A DNA stretch of 35,098 bases, taken from JAKLKS01 sp964370855. Lineage in GTDB: Bacteria; Planctomycetota; JAJSAM01; JAKLKS01. The translations under genes were made by a program, and so were the position numbers. The stretch lies in assembly GCA_964370855.1 (NCBI GenBank), contig CAYJMF010000048.1, positions 1 to 35,098 on the forward strand, read 5' to 3'. The notes under the pieces were generated by a model. It was not told the DNA's origin. It ran no database searches and was given only the letters and a program-made list of their open reading frames with translations. The first letter of the stretch is position 1. Each line of letters opens with the position of its first letter. This document shows, piece by piece, positions 12,123-21,400 of this stretch.

Positions 12123-14819
12123 ATGCACGGCACAGAACGGCATCGCGCCCCGCTATCGCTGCTGCTGACGCTGGCGGCCGCGGTCCTCGTGGCGCTCCCC
12201 GGCTCCGCGATGGCGGGCTGGGACGGGACGCAGGACGTGAGACTCGGGGACAAGATTTCCGCCGAGTTCGGGGCCGCCGACGCGAGCGTCCACGAATTCA
12301 CCTTCTTCGCCCCCAAGGGGACCTTCGTCGACGTGAAGGCCAAGGCCGACGCCGGCCTGACCCTCGGTTTCGAGCTGTGGTCCGACCTCGGGGAGCAGGT
12401 CCCGCTCGCGGGCGGAACGGCCCTCGGCTTCAAGAAGATCGTGATCCCGACGGACGGCTTCTACATGCTGCACGTGAAGGCCGCCTCCGGGAGCGGCAAC
12501 TACTACCTGACGACCAAGGGCAAGTTCCCCTCCAAGCTGACCGTGGACGGGGCCGCCGACGTCCCCTGCGGCGCACTCGCGGGTGCCTTCATCCAGGCGT
12601 CCGTGAAGCCCTCCCAGGGCAGCGCCGCCACGGCCACCATCGTCGGGGTGAAGTACCCCGGCGGCGCCATGACCGTCACCCCGGGCACCACCGTCAAGGT
12701 CGCCGATCCCCTCCCGGTGAACGGCACCTACACCGTGGACATCACCATCACGGGGGCCGGCAACGTCACCACCTCCATCAAGTTCAAGAACCCCAAGTTC
12801 AAGCGCTCCTGGGCCTTCGGCCTGTCCGAGAACCCGACCGGCGCCCCCCAGGGCATCCGGGCCGAGTGGCTCGCCTCCCGGCACGCCGACTACTCCAGCG
12901 AGGCCTTCCGCCACTGGGACTCCAAGGGCGCCTTCACGGGGACCGACGTGGCCTGCGCGAAGTGCCACAGCAGCTACGGCTTCCAGGACTGGGTCGGTTC
13001 CGACGGGACCGCCTTCGAGTCCCTGGACAGCACCTCCGTGGCGCTCGGCTCCACCGTCGATTGCGACGCCTGCCACAACTCCGGGACCGCGGGTCTCGAC
13101 ACGGTCCTGTTCCCCTCCGGTGAGCGCGTCGACGGGCTCGGCGCCGAGGCCCGCTGCATGCAGTGCCACCAGGGCCGCGAGTCCACGGCCAGCATGGACA
13201 CCGCCCTCGCCGGCCTGCCCGATGACGAGGTGGACGCCGCCGTCAAGTTCAAGAACGTCCACTACCTGCCCGCGGCCGCTTCCCTCTACGGCCGCTCCGC
13301 GGCGGTCGGCTACCAGTACGCCGGCCAGGTGTACAACGGCCGCTTCTACCACGTGAAGGACCTCGACTCCTGCGTCGAGTGCCACGACCCGCACTCCACG
13401 GAACTCCGCATGGACGCCTGCGCCACCTGCCACGTCGCCGCCGACGGACTGCCCGTGGCGACCGTGGCCGACCTCTCCGAGGTCCGCATGACCCGGACCA
13501 TCTTCGACTACGACGGCGACGGCAACACGACGGAAGGCGTCGCCGGCGAGCTGGAAGGGATGCGGGCCGCCCTGTACGCCGCCATCCAGGCCTACGCCGA
13601 GGCCAAGGGCACGGCCATCGTCTACGACCCGGCCACCTACCCCTACTTCATGAAGGCGACGGGCGGGTCCTACAACGTCTTCACGCCGAACCTGGCGCGG
13701 GCCTGCTACAACCTCCAGTTCGCGACGAAGGACCCGGGCCTCTACGCGCACAACGCGCGCTACGGGATGGAGCTCCTCTACGACTCCTACATGTCCCTGC
13801 AGAACTCCGGGGTCTACGCGCCCCTCGCCACGGTCCTGGTCCGCAACGAGGCGGGCGGCCACTTCGACGCCACCTCCATGGCCTACCGCGACTGGGACGA
13901 CAGCGCGACGGCGAGCGCCTCCTGCGCCCGCTGCCACGGCCCCGACGGCTTCGAGTTCTACGTCACCAACACCACCACCACGGCCCAGTACAACCCCTCC
14001 GTCGGGCAGCAGCACGCCGAGGGGATGCGCTGCGAGTCCTGCCACGTCGACAACGCCGACTTCGCCGGCGACCCCGCGCTCCGCTCCGTGAAGGCCGTCT
14101 GGTGGCCGGGTGCGACGACGGCGCTTGCCAACACGACGGATGACCCGTCCTTCATCTGCCTCACCTGCCACCAGGGCCGCGAGTCCAAGAAGACGCTGGA
14201 CGACCGGATCGCCTCCGGCAGCCTCTCCTTCCGCAACATCCACTACCTCCCCGCCGGCGCCACCCTCTTCGGGACCGACGCCAAGGTCGGCTACGAGTAC
14301 ACGGGGAAGACCTACGTCGGGAAGTGGACCCACAAGGGCGACACCTCCAACCAGTGCACCTTCTGCCACATGCAGGAGGGGAGCCACTCCTTCAAGCCCG
14401 AAGCCGGCGCGACCTGCCAGATCTGCCACGGGTCGACGGCCATCGAGAACTACCGCCTGAAGACCGGCGGCGGCAACGACACGACGGACTACGACGGCGA
14501 CGGGAGCACGACGGAAACGCTGATGGACGAGATCGCGCCCTTCGCGGACCGGATCTACGCCAGGCTGAAGGTCCTCGACCCGCAGATCCTCTACGACTCC
14601 CACTCGTACCCGTACTGGTTCAAGGACACCAACGGGGACGGGGTCTCCGACGGCTCCTTCACCGCCTGGACCGCCCCGATGACGAAGGCGGCCTTCAACT
14701 TCCAGTTCTTCAACAAGGAGCCCGGCGCCTGGGCCCACAACCGGAAGTACATGATGCAGCTGCTGTACGACTCCCTCGAGGATCTCGGCGGGAGCACGGC
14801 CGGACTGACCCGCCCGTAG
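12123..14819 (+). CDS. Secreted decaheme c-type cytochrome with tandem pentaheme units
   Basis: An 898-residue exported cytochrome. A Sec signal peptide (hydrophobic 11-29) is cleaved probably after AMA31. Residues about 33-125 look like a PPC-type beta domain, and a second beta domain reaches about 230. Ten CXXCH motifs fall at C278, C314, C345, C417, C433 and C601, C637, C679, C745, C765. The two groups of five have nearly the same spacing, and each is followed by a Ca-loop-like YDGDGNTTE/YDGDGSTTE and a YDxxxYPYxxK segment, so the protein is an internal duplication. Motifs CHQGRES and NIHYLPAG/NVHYLPAA recur. The ATG follows AGAAGGGGGAG. A 13-bp hairpin terminates the gene. It is likely an extracellular or periplasmic electron carrier; the acceptor is unknown. 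Confidence 0.9.
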   Translation: MHGTERHRAPLSLLLTLAAAVLVALPGSAMAGWDGTQDVRLGDKISAEFGAADASVHEFTFFAPKGTFVDVKAKADAGLTLGFELWSDLGEQVPLAGGTALGFKKIVIPTDGFYMLHVKAASGSGNYYLTTKGKFPSKLTVDGAADVPCGALAGAFIQASVKPSQGSAATATIVGVKYPGGAMTVTPGTTVKVADPLPVNGTYTVDITITGAGNVTTSIKFKNPKFKRSWAFGLSENPTGAPQGIRAEWLASRHADYSSEAFRHWDSKGAFTGTDVACAKCHSSYGFQDWVGSDGTAFESLDSTSVALGSTVDCDACHNSGTAGLDTVLFPSGERVDGLGAEARCMQCHQGRESTASMDTALAGLPDDEVDAAVKFKNVHYLPAAASLYGRSAAVGYQYAGQVYNGRFYHVKDLDSCVECHDPHSTELRMDACATCHVAADGLPVATVADLSEVRMTRTIFDYDGDGNTTEGVAGELEGMRAALYAAIQAYAEAKGTAIVYDPATYPYFMKATGGSYNVFTPNLARACYNLQFATKDPGLYAHNARYGMELLYDSYMSLQNSGVYAPLATVLVRNEAGGHFDATSMAYRDWDDSATASASCARCHGPDGFEFYVTNTTTTAQYNPSVGQQHAEGMRCESCHVDNADFAGDPALRSVKAVWWPGATTALANTTDDPSFICLTCHQGRESKKTLDDRIASGSLSFRNIHYLPAGATLFGTDAKVGYEYTGKTYVGKWTHKGDTSNQCTFCHMQEGSHSFKPEAGATCQICHGSTAIENYRLKTGGGNDTTDYDGDGSTTETLMDEIAPFADRIYARLKVLDPQILYDSHSYPYWFKDTNGDGVSDGSFTAWTAPMTKAAFNFQFFNKEPGAWAHNRKYMMQLLYDSLEDLGGSTAGLTRP

Positions 14820-14842
14820 GCTGACGAAGACGGATGTCGCAC

Positions 14843-14872
14843 CGGGGCCGGGAGGGCGACCTCCCGGCCCCG
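14843..14872 (+). terminator. Strong hairpin terminator after the decaheme cytochrome
   Basis: A 13-base perfect G+C stem (left arm 14843-14855, right arm 14860-14872) around a GCGA loop begins 23 bases after the cytochrome stop. There is no T-run downstream. Its presence argues that the helicase gene starts after it, at 14909 or 14900, and not at the ATG at 14834. Confidence 0.65.
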
Positions 14873-14908
14873 TCGATTCGTCGCCGGGGCGGGGTATCGT
14901 TGAACCCC

Positions 14909-17900
14909 GTGCCGCTCACCGCCTTCCACCCGGTCGTCCGCCGCTGGTTCGCCGAGCGCCTCGGCGAGCCCACGCCCCCCCAGGCCCGGGGCTGGCCCCT
15001 CATCGCCTCGGGGCGCCACACCCTCATCGCGGCACCGACGGGCACGGGGAAGACGCTGGCGGCCTTCCTGTGGGCCCTGGACGGTCTCCTGCGGCAGGGA
15101 CCCGCGCTCCGGGACGCCACCCAGGTCCTCTACGTCTCCCCGCTCAAGGCCCTGGGCAACGACATACAACGGAACCTCCAGGGGCCCCTCGACGAGCTGA
15201 GGATGCGGGATCTCTTCCTCCCCGACGTGCGCGTCCTCGTCCGCACCGGGGACACCCCGCAGTCGGAGCGCCAGGGCATGGTGCGCCGCCCGCCCCACAT
15301 CCTCGTCACCACCCCCGAGTCCCTCTACATCCTCCTCACGAGCGAGGGGGGCCGCCGCATCCTCTCCACGGTGCGCACCGCCATCGTGGACGAGATCCAC
15401 GCCCTCACCGGGGACAAGCGGGGGAGCCACCTCTCCCTCTCCCTGGAGCGCCTCGAGGCCCTGGCCGGCCCGGTGCAGCGCATCGGGCTCTCCGCCACCC
15501 AGAAGCCCCTGGAGGAGGTGGGGCGGTTCCTCGTCGGCGCCGGCCGGGAGTGCGCCCTCGTGGACGAGGGCCACCGCCGCCCCATGGACGTGGGCGTCGA
15601 GGTGCCCCCCTCGCCCCTGGAGACGGTCTGCTCCCACGAGACCTGGGAGGAGATCTACGCCCGCGTCGCCGACCTCGTGAAGGCCCACCGCACCACCATC
15701 GTCTTCGTCAACACCCGCCGCCTCGCCGAGCGGGTGGCGGCCCGCCTGACGGTGCTGCTCGGCGAGGAGGCCGTCGCCGCCCACCACGGGAGCCTCTCCC
15801 GCGCCCGCCGCCTCGATGCGGAGGCCCGCCTCAAGGCCGGGCGGGTGCGCGCCGTCGTCGCCACGGCCTCCCTCGAGCTCGGCATCGACGTCGGCGACGT
15901 GGACCTCGTCGTCCAGCTCGGCGGCACCCGCACCATCGCCACCTTCCTCCAGCGGGCCGGCCGCGCCGGCCACGGCGTGGGGCGGACGCCGAAGGCGCGC
16001 CTCCTCCCCCTCACCATCGACGAGCTCGTGGAGGCGGCGGCGCTGTTCCGGTCGCTGCGTCGCGGGCTCCTCGATCGCACGCCGCAGCCCCGCGCCCCCC
16101 TCGACATCCTCGCCCAGCAGGTGGTGGCCTCCTGCGTCCCCGGACCCTGGGAGGAGGGGGCGCTCTACGACGCGCTCCGCCGCGCCTGGCCCTACCGGGA
16201 GCTCGCGCGGGCCGACTTCGACGCGGTGCTCCGCCTCCACGCCGAGGGGCGCAACGCGCTGCTCCACCGCGACGGCATCAACGGAGTGGTCCGCGCCACG
16301 CGCCGGGCCCGCATCACCGCCGTCACCTCCGGCGGCGCCATCCCCGACACCGCCGACTACGCCGTGCTCGAGGAGCCCTCGGGCACCCTCGTCGGCACCG
16401 TCAACGAGGACTTCGCCATCGAGTCGAGCGGGGGCGACGTCTTCCAGCTCGGCAACACCTCCTGGCGTATCCGGCGCATCGAGCCCGGGAAGCTCCGGGT
16501 GGAGGACGCGAAGGGGGCGCCGCCCACCATCCCCTTCTGGTTCGGCGAGGCGCCGGCCCGCACCGAGGAGCTCTCCCGGGCCGTGGGGGAGGTGCGCGAG
16601 GAGTGCACCGGCCCCGCCTGGCTCGAGGAGGAGTGCGGCTTCCCCGCGGCGGCCTCGGTCCAGGCCGCGGAGTACCTCGAGGCGGGCCGCCGCGCGCTGG
16701 GCGGCGCGCCCACCTGCGATCGCGTGATCCTCGAGCGGTTCTTCGACGAGTCCGGCGGCATGCAGATGGTCCTCCACGCCCCCTTCGGCGGGCGCATCAC
16801 GCGGGCCTGGGGCATCGCGCTCCGCAAGAGGTTCTGCCGCGGCTTCGGCTTCGAACTCCAGGCCGCCGCCAACGAGGACGCCGTGGTGATCTCCCTCGGC
16901 CCCCACCACTCCTTCGACCTCGGCGAGGTCTTCGACTACCTCCACCCCGGCACCGTCCTCGACCTCCTCGAGCAGGCGCTCCTCGATCAGCCGATGTGGG
17001 AGACCCGCTGGCGCTGGAACTCCGCCCGCTCCCTCCTCATCCCCCGCATGCGGAACGGGAAGCGCACCCCGGCGCCGCTGGTCCGGATGATGGCCCAGGA
17101 CCTCATGGTCCGCTCCTTCCCGGAGGCGCAGGCCTGCCCCGAGACGCTGCCGACCATGGACCGGGAGATCCCCCGCGATCACCCCATGGTCCGCCAGACG
17201 CTGGAGGACTGCCTGACGGAGGCCATGGACGGCGAGGGGCTCGCGGCGGTGCTCCGCCGCCTGCGGGACGGCACCCTCGCGCGGTCCGCCGTGGACCTGC
17301 CCGAGCCCTCCCCCTTCGCCCGCGGCATCCTCGCGGCGAGGCCCTACGCCTTCCTCGACGACGCGCCGCTGGAGGAGCGGAGGACGCAGGCGGTGATGCA
17401 GCGGCGGGTGCTCGATGCCCGGAGCGCCGACGAGATCGGCGCGCTCGACCCCGACGCCGTGGCGCGGGTGCGGGACGAGGCGTGGCCGCGGCCGCAGTCC
17501 GCCGAGGAGGTGCACGAGACCCTGCTGTGGATGGGATACGCCACGGAGGGGGAGGCGGCCCCCTGGGGTCCCTGGATGGAGGAGCTCCGGTCCTCGGGCC
17601 GCGTGGTCCTCGACGGCGGCCGCTGGTGGGCGGCGGAGTCGGCGCGGGATCCCGTGGAGACCTGGCGGGGGCGGCTCGAGGCGCTGGGCCCCGTGTTCAC
17701 CGACGACCCCGCCCTCCTCGAGCTGGAGCGGCGGGGGTCGGCCCTCCGCGTGCGCCTCGAGGGACGGCAGGCCTGGTGCGACCGGCGCCTGCTCGCCCGC
17801 ATCCACCGCTACACCGTGGATCGCCTCCGGGCCGCCATCGAGCCCGCCACGGCGGCGGAGTTCCTCCGCTTCCTCGCCTGCTGGCAGCACGTCGACGGGG

Positions 17901-18787
17901 AGCACCGGGCCGAGGGGCCGCGGGGCCTGCTGGAGGTGATCCGCAAGCTCGCCGGCTTCGAGGTGCCGGCGGCGGCCTGGGAGGGGAGCGTGCTCCGGGC
18001 GCGGGTGAACGGCTACCGCCGCGAGTGGCTCGACCAGCTGACGACGACGGGCGAGGTCGCCTGGGGGCGGCTCTGGGGGTCCGGGGCGTCGGCCATCCGG
18101 ACGACCCCCGTGGCGCTCGTGCTCCGCGAGGACCTCGACCGCTGGAGGGAGCTGGCTCCGGCGGTCCTCCTCGACGATCTGCCGGCGGGGGCCCGGCAGG
18201 TGGAGGAGGTCCTCTGCGCGCGCGGCGCGCTCTTCCCCCAGGAGCTCGCCCGCGCGGTGCGGCTCCTCCCGGTGCAGGTGGAGGAGGCCCTCGGCGCCCT
18301 CATCGGCGCGGGGCGCATCACCTGCGATTCCTTCGGGGCGCTGCGGTGGCTCGTCGTGCCGGCGTCGAAGCGGAAGGTGGCGGCGGCGACGGTGGGGCGG
18401 TGGAGCCTCTTCCGGGGGACGGAGGCCCCGGCGGCGCCGGGGGCGGAGCACGCCGAGTTCACGGCGCGCCAGCTCCTGCGGCGGACGGGAATCGTCTTCC
18501 GCACGACCCTGGCCCGGGAGCGGATCCCGGTGCCGTGGCGGGATCTCGTGCGGGTCTACCGCACGCTGGAGCTCCGCGGGGAGATCCGCGGCGGGCGGTT
18601 CGTGCAGGGGTTCTCCGGGGAGCAGTACGCGCTCCCCGAGGCGATCCCGCTCCTCCGGTCGCTCCGGCGGCGGGGCCCCCTCGAGCCCGTCGAGGTGTCG
18701 GCGGCGGACCCGCTCAACTTCGAGGGCGTGCTGACGCCGGGGGAGCGGGTGGCGCCGGGCAGGAGGCGGAAGGTGACGGTGGCCTGA
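14909..18787 (+). CDS. lhr: Lhr-family DEAD/DEAH-box helicase (large form)
   Basis: A superfamily 2 helicase of 1,292 residues. Motifs are Walker A APTGTGKT (42-49), TTPES (about 134-138), DEIH (161-164), SAT (195-197), FVNTRRLAERV in RecA-2, and QRAGRAGH (348-355). After the two RecA domains come the Lhr winged-helix and beta-barrel core, including a DEAD/H-associated domain with VLEEPSGTLVGTVNEDFAIES and LGNTSWRIRRIE. A C-terminal extension of about 450 residues follows, related to the Lhr-CTD. It is longer than Lhr-Core proteins (about 850-950) and shorter than E. coli Lhr (about 1,540). The family unwinds RNA:DNA hybrids and acts in DNA repair. The GTG start places it beyond the cytochrome terminator; TTG 14900 is an alternative. 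It is convergent with the response regulator. Confidence 0.9.
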   Translation: MPLTAFHPVVRRWFAERLGEPTPPQARGWPLIASGRHTLIAAPTGTGKTLAAFLWALDGLLRQGPALRDATQVLYVSPLKALGNDIQRNLQGPLDELRMRDLFLPDVRVLVRTGDTPQSERQGMVRRPPHILVTTPESLYILLTSEGGRRILSTVRTAIVDEIHALTGDKRGSHLSLSLERLEALAGPVQRIGLSATQKPLEEVGRFLVGAGRECALVDEGHRRPMDVGVEVPPSPLETVCSHETWEEIYARVADLVKAHRTTIVFVNTRRLAERVAARLTVLLGEEAVAAHHGSLSRARRLDAEARLKAGRVRAVVATASLELGIDVGDVDLVVQLGGTRTIATFLQRAGRAGHGVGRTPKARLLPLTIDELVEAAALFRSLRRGLLDRTPQPRAPLDILAQQVVASCVPGPWEEGALYDALRRAWPYRELARADFDAVLRLHAEGRNALLHRDGINGVVRATRRARITAVTSGGAIPDTADYAVLEEPSGTLVGTVNEDFAIESSGGDVFQLGNTSWRIRRIEPGKLRVEDAKGAPPTIPFWFGEAPARTEELSRAVGEVREECTGPAWLEEECGFPAAASVQAAEYLEAGRRALGGAPTCDRVILERFFDESGGMQMVLHAPFGGRITRAWGIALRKRFCRGFGFELQAAANEDAVVISLGPHHSFDLGEVFDYLHPGTVLDLLEQALLDQPMWETRWRWNSARSLLIPRMRNGKRTPAPLVRMMAQDLMVRSFPEAQACPETLPTMDREIPRDHPMVRQTLEDCLTEAMDGEGLAAVLRRLRDGTLARSAVDLPEPSPFARGILAARPYAFLDDAPLEERRTQAVMQRRVLDARSADEIGALDPDAVARVRDEAWPRPQSAEEVHETLLWMGYATEGEAAPWGPWMEELRSSGRVVLDGGRWWAAESARDPVETWRGRLEALGPVFTDDPALLELERRGSALRVRLEGRQAWCDRRLLARIHRYTVDRLRAAIEPATAAEFLRFLACWQHVDGEHRAEGPRGLLEVIRKLAGFEVPAAAWEGSVLRARVNGYRREWLDQLTTTGEVAWGRLWGSGASAIRTTPVALVLREDLDRWRELAPAVLLDDLPAGARQVEEVLCARGALFPQELARAVRLLPVQVEEALGALIGAGRITCDSFGALRWLVVPASKRKVAAATVGRWSLFRGTEAPAAPGAEHAEFTARQLLRRTGIVFRTTLARERIPVPWRDLVRVYRTLELRGEIRGGRFVQGFSGEQYALPEAIPLLRSLRRRGPLEPVEVSAADPLNFEGVLTPGERVAPGRRRKVTVA

Positions 18788-18810
18788 GGGGCCGGGCTCA
18801 CATCCTCCGA

Positions 18811-19266
18811 CTACCGTTCCTGGCTCCCCGGGGCCCCCTGCGCGGCGAGCCCCGCGGGGAGGGAGAGGACCCTCCGCACCTCGTGGACGAGGGCCCGGTT
18901 GGAGATCGGCTTGATGAGGACGCCGGTGGCCCCCTCCCGGGTCACCCGGTCGATGTCCAGCTCGACGCTGAACCCCGTCATGAGGAGGGCCCGCGGCGGG
19001 CTTCCGCCGGGGGGCGCCAGCTCGCGGGACCTGGCAAGGACCTCCCAGCCCGACGCCCCGGGCATCCGGATGTCGAGGAGGAGGAGATCGAGGGCGAGCC
19101 CCCTCCGCGCCGCCGCCTCGAGGAGGGCGATGGCCTCCTTCCCGTCCCGGGCGGTGACGACCCGCATCCCGCTCTGCTCGAGGAGGAGGCGGTAGACGGT
19201 GAGGCAGGAGGGATCGTCGTCGGCGACGAGGACCCGGGGTCCGCCGGCGATGTCGTCGTCCACCAT
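18811..19266 (-). CDS. Single-domain response regulator (CheY-like receiver)
   Basis: A 151-residue stand-alone receiver domain. The acidic pocket is D16-D18, the phospho-acceptor D65 is in LLLLDIRMPG, T97 is in LLMTGFS and K119 is in VLIKP. No DNA-binding or enzymatic output domain follows; residues after about 135 are a short tail. No histidine kinase lies in the window, so the partner is unknown. The ATG has a GGGAG ribosome-binding sequence. The gene reads in the same direction as the beta-helix gene upstream but is separated from it by a terminator. Its stop lies 23 bases from that of the convergent helicase gene. Confidence 0.9.
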   Translation of the reverse strand: MVDDDIAGGPRVLVADDDPSCLTVYRLLLEQSGMRVVTARDGKEAIALLEAAARRGLALDLLLLDIRMPGASGWEVLARSRELAPPGGSPPRALLMTGFSVELDIDRVTREGATGVLIKPISNRALVHEVRRVLSLPAGLAAQGAPGSQER

Positions 19267-19318
19267 GGGTGCTCCCTTCCCGGGGGCCGGGCGGCCCCGC
19301 GGCCGTGAAACGGGGTGT

Positions 19319-19349
19319 CCGCCCCGGCCTCACAGGTGGGCCGGGGCGG
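19319..19349 (-). terminator. Hairpin terminator after the beta-helix gene
   Basis: CCGCCCCGGCC (19319-19329) and GGCCGGGGCGG (19339-19349) form an 11-base perfect stem with a 9-base loop, 14 bases beyond the stop of the minus-strand beta-helix gene and before the response-regulator start. No clear T-run is present. Confidence 0.6.
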
Positions 19350-19363
19350 TGGAAGGGCCCCCC

Positions 19364-20368
19364 TCAGAGCTGGAGGGCCGCTTCCGTGGATCCCGTCGTG
19401 AACACGTTCTTCTCGAAGGAGCCGAAGGCGGCGTCGAGGCCGCCGTCGAGGCCGACGTCGGTGCCGTTGCGAAGAAACCGGGACCGGGTGACGACGGTCC
19501 CGGTGCCGCCGTTCTCGATGCCCCCGCCGTCGTTGCGCAGCGAGGTGCAGGAGCGGATCTCCACGGCGAGGCCCGCCTCGACGTCGATGCCGTCGTCCCC
19601 GGAGTCGAAGGCGCGGTTCTTCACGAGGACCGCGGCGTCCCCCTCGATGCGGAAGCCGTCGACGGAGCAGCGCAGGGCGGAGTTCTTCTCGAGCTCCGCG
19701 CCGGCCCCGACGACCAGGAAGCCCGCCCCGTCCTCGTCGCCGCAGTCCGTGGCGCGGTTCTTCACGATGACGGCGGCCGAGCCCTCGACGGTGAAGCCCC
19801 CCTCGGCGGCGTCGGCGACCCGGCACTTCTCGATGGAGGCGTCGTCGCCCGTGACGGTGATGCCGATGCCTCCGCAGCCGGAGACGGAGACCTTCGCGAT
19901 CTCCGCCCCGTTCCCGGCCACGACGACGGCGTCGCCGCCGGCGTCCTTCACGGAGCACTTCGCGACGAGGGCGCCGTCCCCCTGGATGGAGACGAAGGCG
20001 CCGCCGGCGCCCGTGGAGGTACAGCCGCTGACCGTGGCGTCGGCGCCGGCGAGGACGACCTGGTCGGTGCCGTTGACGAAGCGGAACCCGGCGACGGTGT
20101 TGCCGTCCCCGGTGAGGTCGAGGCAGGTGGCGGCGCCGCCTTCGGTGGAGCCGTCCCAGGTCGCGCCCCGGCCGACGATGGTGAGGTTCGCCTTCGCCGC
20201 GACGACGGCCTCGGCGTAGGCGCCGGGGCCGCAGACGACGACGTCCCCGTCCGCGGCGGCGTCCACGGCGGCCTGGATGGTGGGCTGGTCGCCGGGCACG
20301 CGGATCTCGCCGGCGGCCGCGGCGGCGGCGGCGCCGAGCAGGAGGGAGGTTCCGATGAGGATGCGCAT
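19364..20368 (-). CDS. Secreted right-handed parallel beta-helix repeat protein
   Basis: A 334-residue exported protein. The signal peptide is MRILIGTSLLLGAAAAAAAG, cleaved near AAA-GE. The mature part begins IRVPGDQPTIQAAVDAAADGD, the usual entry of pectate-lyase-like beta-helices. It then shows irregular 20-25-residue coils rich in Gly, Val, Asp and Asn-turns with regularly placed Cys, such as GDAAVLVKNRAFDSGDDGI. No catalytic residues for a polysaccharide lyase can be assigned and no C-terminal anchor is seen. The ATG at 20368 has GGAAAGGA upstream; longer in-frame starts would lose the signal peptide. It may be a cell-surface or periplasmic carbohydrate-binding or structural protein. Confidence 0.85.
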   Translation of the reverse strand: MRILIGTSLLLGAAAAAAAGEIRVPGDQPTIQAAVDAAADGDVVVCGPGAYAEAVVAAKANLTIVGRGATWDGSTEGGAATCLDLTGDGNTVAGFRFVNGTDQVVLAGADATVSGCTSTGAGGAFVSIQGDGALVAKCSVKDAGGDAVVVAGNGAEIAKVSVSGCGGIGITVTGDDASIEKCRVADAAEGGFTVEGSAAVIVKNRATDCGDEDGAGFLVVGAGAELEKNSALRCSVDGFRIEGDAAVLVKNRAFDSGDDGIDVEAGLAVEIRSCTSLRNDGGGIENGGTGTVVTRSRFLRNGTDVGLDGGLDAAFGSFEKNVFTTGSTEAALQL

Positions 20369-20458
20369 GGGGTCCTTTCCGCCCTTGAGGTTCTCGGGGC
20401 AATTGGGGCCGGCCGCTCCCGCAGGACGTCGATGGGCCAGCCCTGGTTCCATGCTGCA

Positions 20459-20487
20459 AACGTAGCACTGGAATTGGGGGAGGTCAA
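20459..20487 (-). promoter_or_regulatory. Sigma70-type promoter of the beta-helix gene
   Basis: On the minus strand TTGACC (20487-20482) and TACGTT (20464-20459) are separated by exactly 17 bases, about 95 bases before the beta-helix start. This is one of the few AT-rich stretches in the window. Confidence 0.5.
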
Positions 20488-20489
20488 AG

Positions 20490-20518
20490 CGTAAGGAATT
20501 TACTGACAATCACTTACG
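20490..20518. promoter_or_regulatory. Inverted repeat CGTAAG/CTTACG, possible operator
   Basis: CGTAAG (20490-20495) and CTTACG (20513-20518) are perfect inverted repeats 17 bases apart in an AT-rich stretch next to the -35 of the beta-helix promoter and between divergent genes. The position suits a regulator or UP-element; which protein binds it is unknown. The rest of the interval to 20644 shows no clear promoter for the plus-strand gene. Confidence 0.3.
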
Positions 20519-20644
20519 ATTCGAGCGCGAGGGCCTCAAGGCGAAGTTTACCACTGTCGGAGGAGGCTTGACCTGGATCATGATCTACCCGGCGGAGGGA
20601 GGCCGGCCTTGCGTCGGGAGGGAGGCGGGGCGTAGCCTCGCGGC

Positions 20645-21400
20645 ATGGATGAGGCGGGACCCCGTCCCGGAGGCGCCCTCCGCACCGTCCGCCGGTGGAT
20701 CGCCGGGGTGTCCCTCGCGGGGTTCCTGATCGCCCACGGATTCGCCCTCGTCGCGGTCCTGAATCGGAGCAGGGACCTGGTCGCACTCGGTGTGCGGGCT
20801 TCGGCCACGGACACGGCCGTCGTGGGCTTCGAGCCCCTGAAGGCGGCGGTCCTCGGATGGGGGATCCTGCTCGCGGGTCTGGCCGCCGCCTTCGCGGTGC
20901 GCGTCGTCGTCGCGGGGAGATGGTCGCTGGTGTACCTGCTGGTCCTCGTCGGCCTCCCCGTGGCCGCCGTGCTGGCCGAACTGACGGACGGCCCGCCGCC
21001 GGATCTGCAGGGGACTTTCCCCCTGCTTCCTCCGCCCTGGGTGCGGGTGATCGGGATGATCGGCCTCTTCGCGCACCCCTTCGCCGGCTTCGCCTGCCTC
21101 GTGGTCCTCCGGAGGAGGTTCCGGGGGCCCGCGGACCCGGCCACGGCCTCCGCGGCGATGTGGGCGGGGGCCTTCGCGGTGGTGGCGGCGGTGATCCGGC
21201 TCCTTGTGGTCGAGGTCCATGCCTGCGTGGTTTATTCCCTGCTGGATCCCCTTGCGCCGAGGTCCCTCTCGGGCCTGATGTGGGGGCAGATGCTGCAATT
21301 CTGGGGTTCCCTCGTCCTCGCCTGGCTCGGCCTGGCGGCGCTGACCGTGGGGCTGCCGGCTCTGCGCGGCGGGGCGGAGCGGGCGGAGGAGGGGCGGTGA
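20645..21400 (+). CDS. Polytopic membrane protein, array member A1
   Basis: A 251-residue integral membrane protein of a family I do not recognise. About six hydrophobic segments are visible, starting RRWIAGVSLAGFLIAHGFAL. The motif ALGVRASATDTAVVGFEPL precedes the second, and WLGLAALTVGLPAL is the last. It is closely related to A2 (22296-23054), with shared GFEPL, ILLAGL, FAVVAAV, H-x-C-xx-YS and the same C-terminal 20 residues apart from single changes. It overlaps B1 by GTGA. More distant relatives are B1, B2 and the other array members below. It shows no catalytic motif, cofactor site or signal for a known transporter. It is not a convincing MotA/TolQ/ExbB protein, as the GTV signature is absent. 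Confidence 0.75.
   Translation: MDEAGPRPGGALRTVRRWIAGVSLAGFLIAHGFALVAVLNRSRDLVALGVRASATDTAVVGFEPLKAAVLGWGILLAGLAAAFAVRVVVAGRWSLVYLLVLVGLPVAAVLAELTDGPPPDLQGTFPLLPPPWVRVIGMIGLFAHPFAGFACLVVLRRRFRGPADPATASAAMWAGAFAVVAAVIRLLVVEVHACVVYSLLDPLAPRSLSGLMWGQMLQFWGSLVLAWLGLAALTVGLPALRGGAERAEEGR

Noticed and set aside
14834..14908. ATG 14834 as the helicase start
   Set aside because: It would put the strong hairpin at 14843-14872 inside the coding region, and the first Lhr-like residues occur only after 14909.
14591..19333. Very long open frame on the minus strand (1,580 codons)
   Set aside because: It lies opposite the Lhr helicase, whose motifs are all intact. The frame is His/Arg/Pro/Gly-rich, without domains, as expected for antisense reading of G+C-rich coding DNA.
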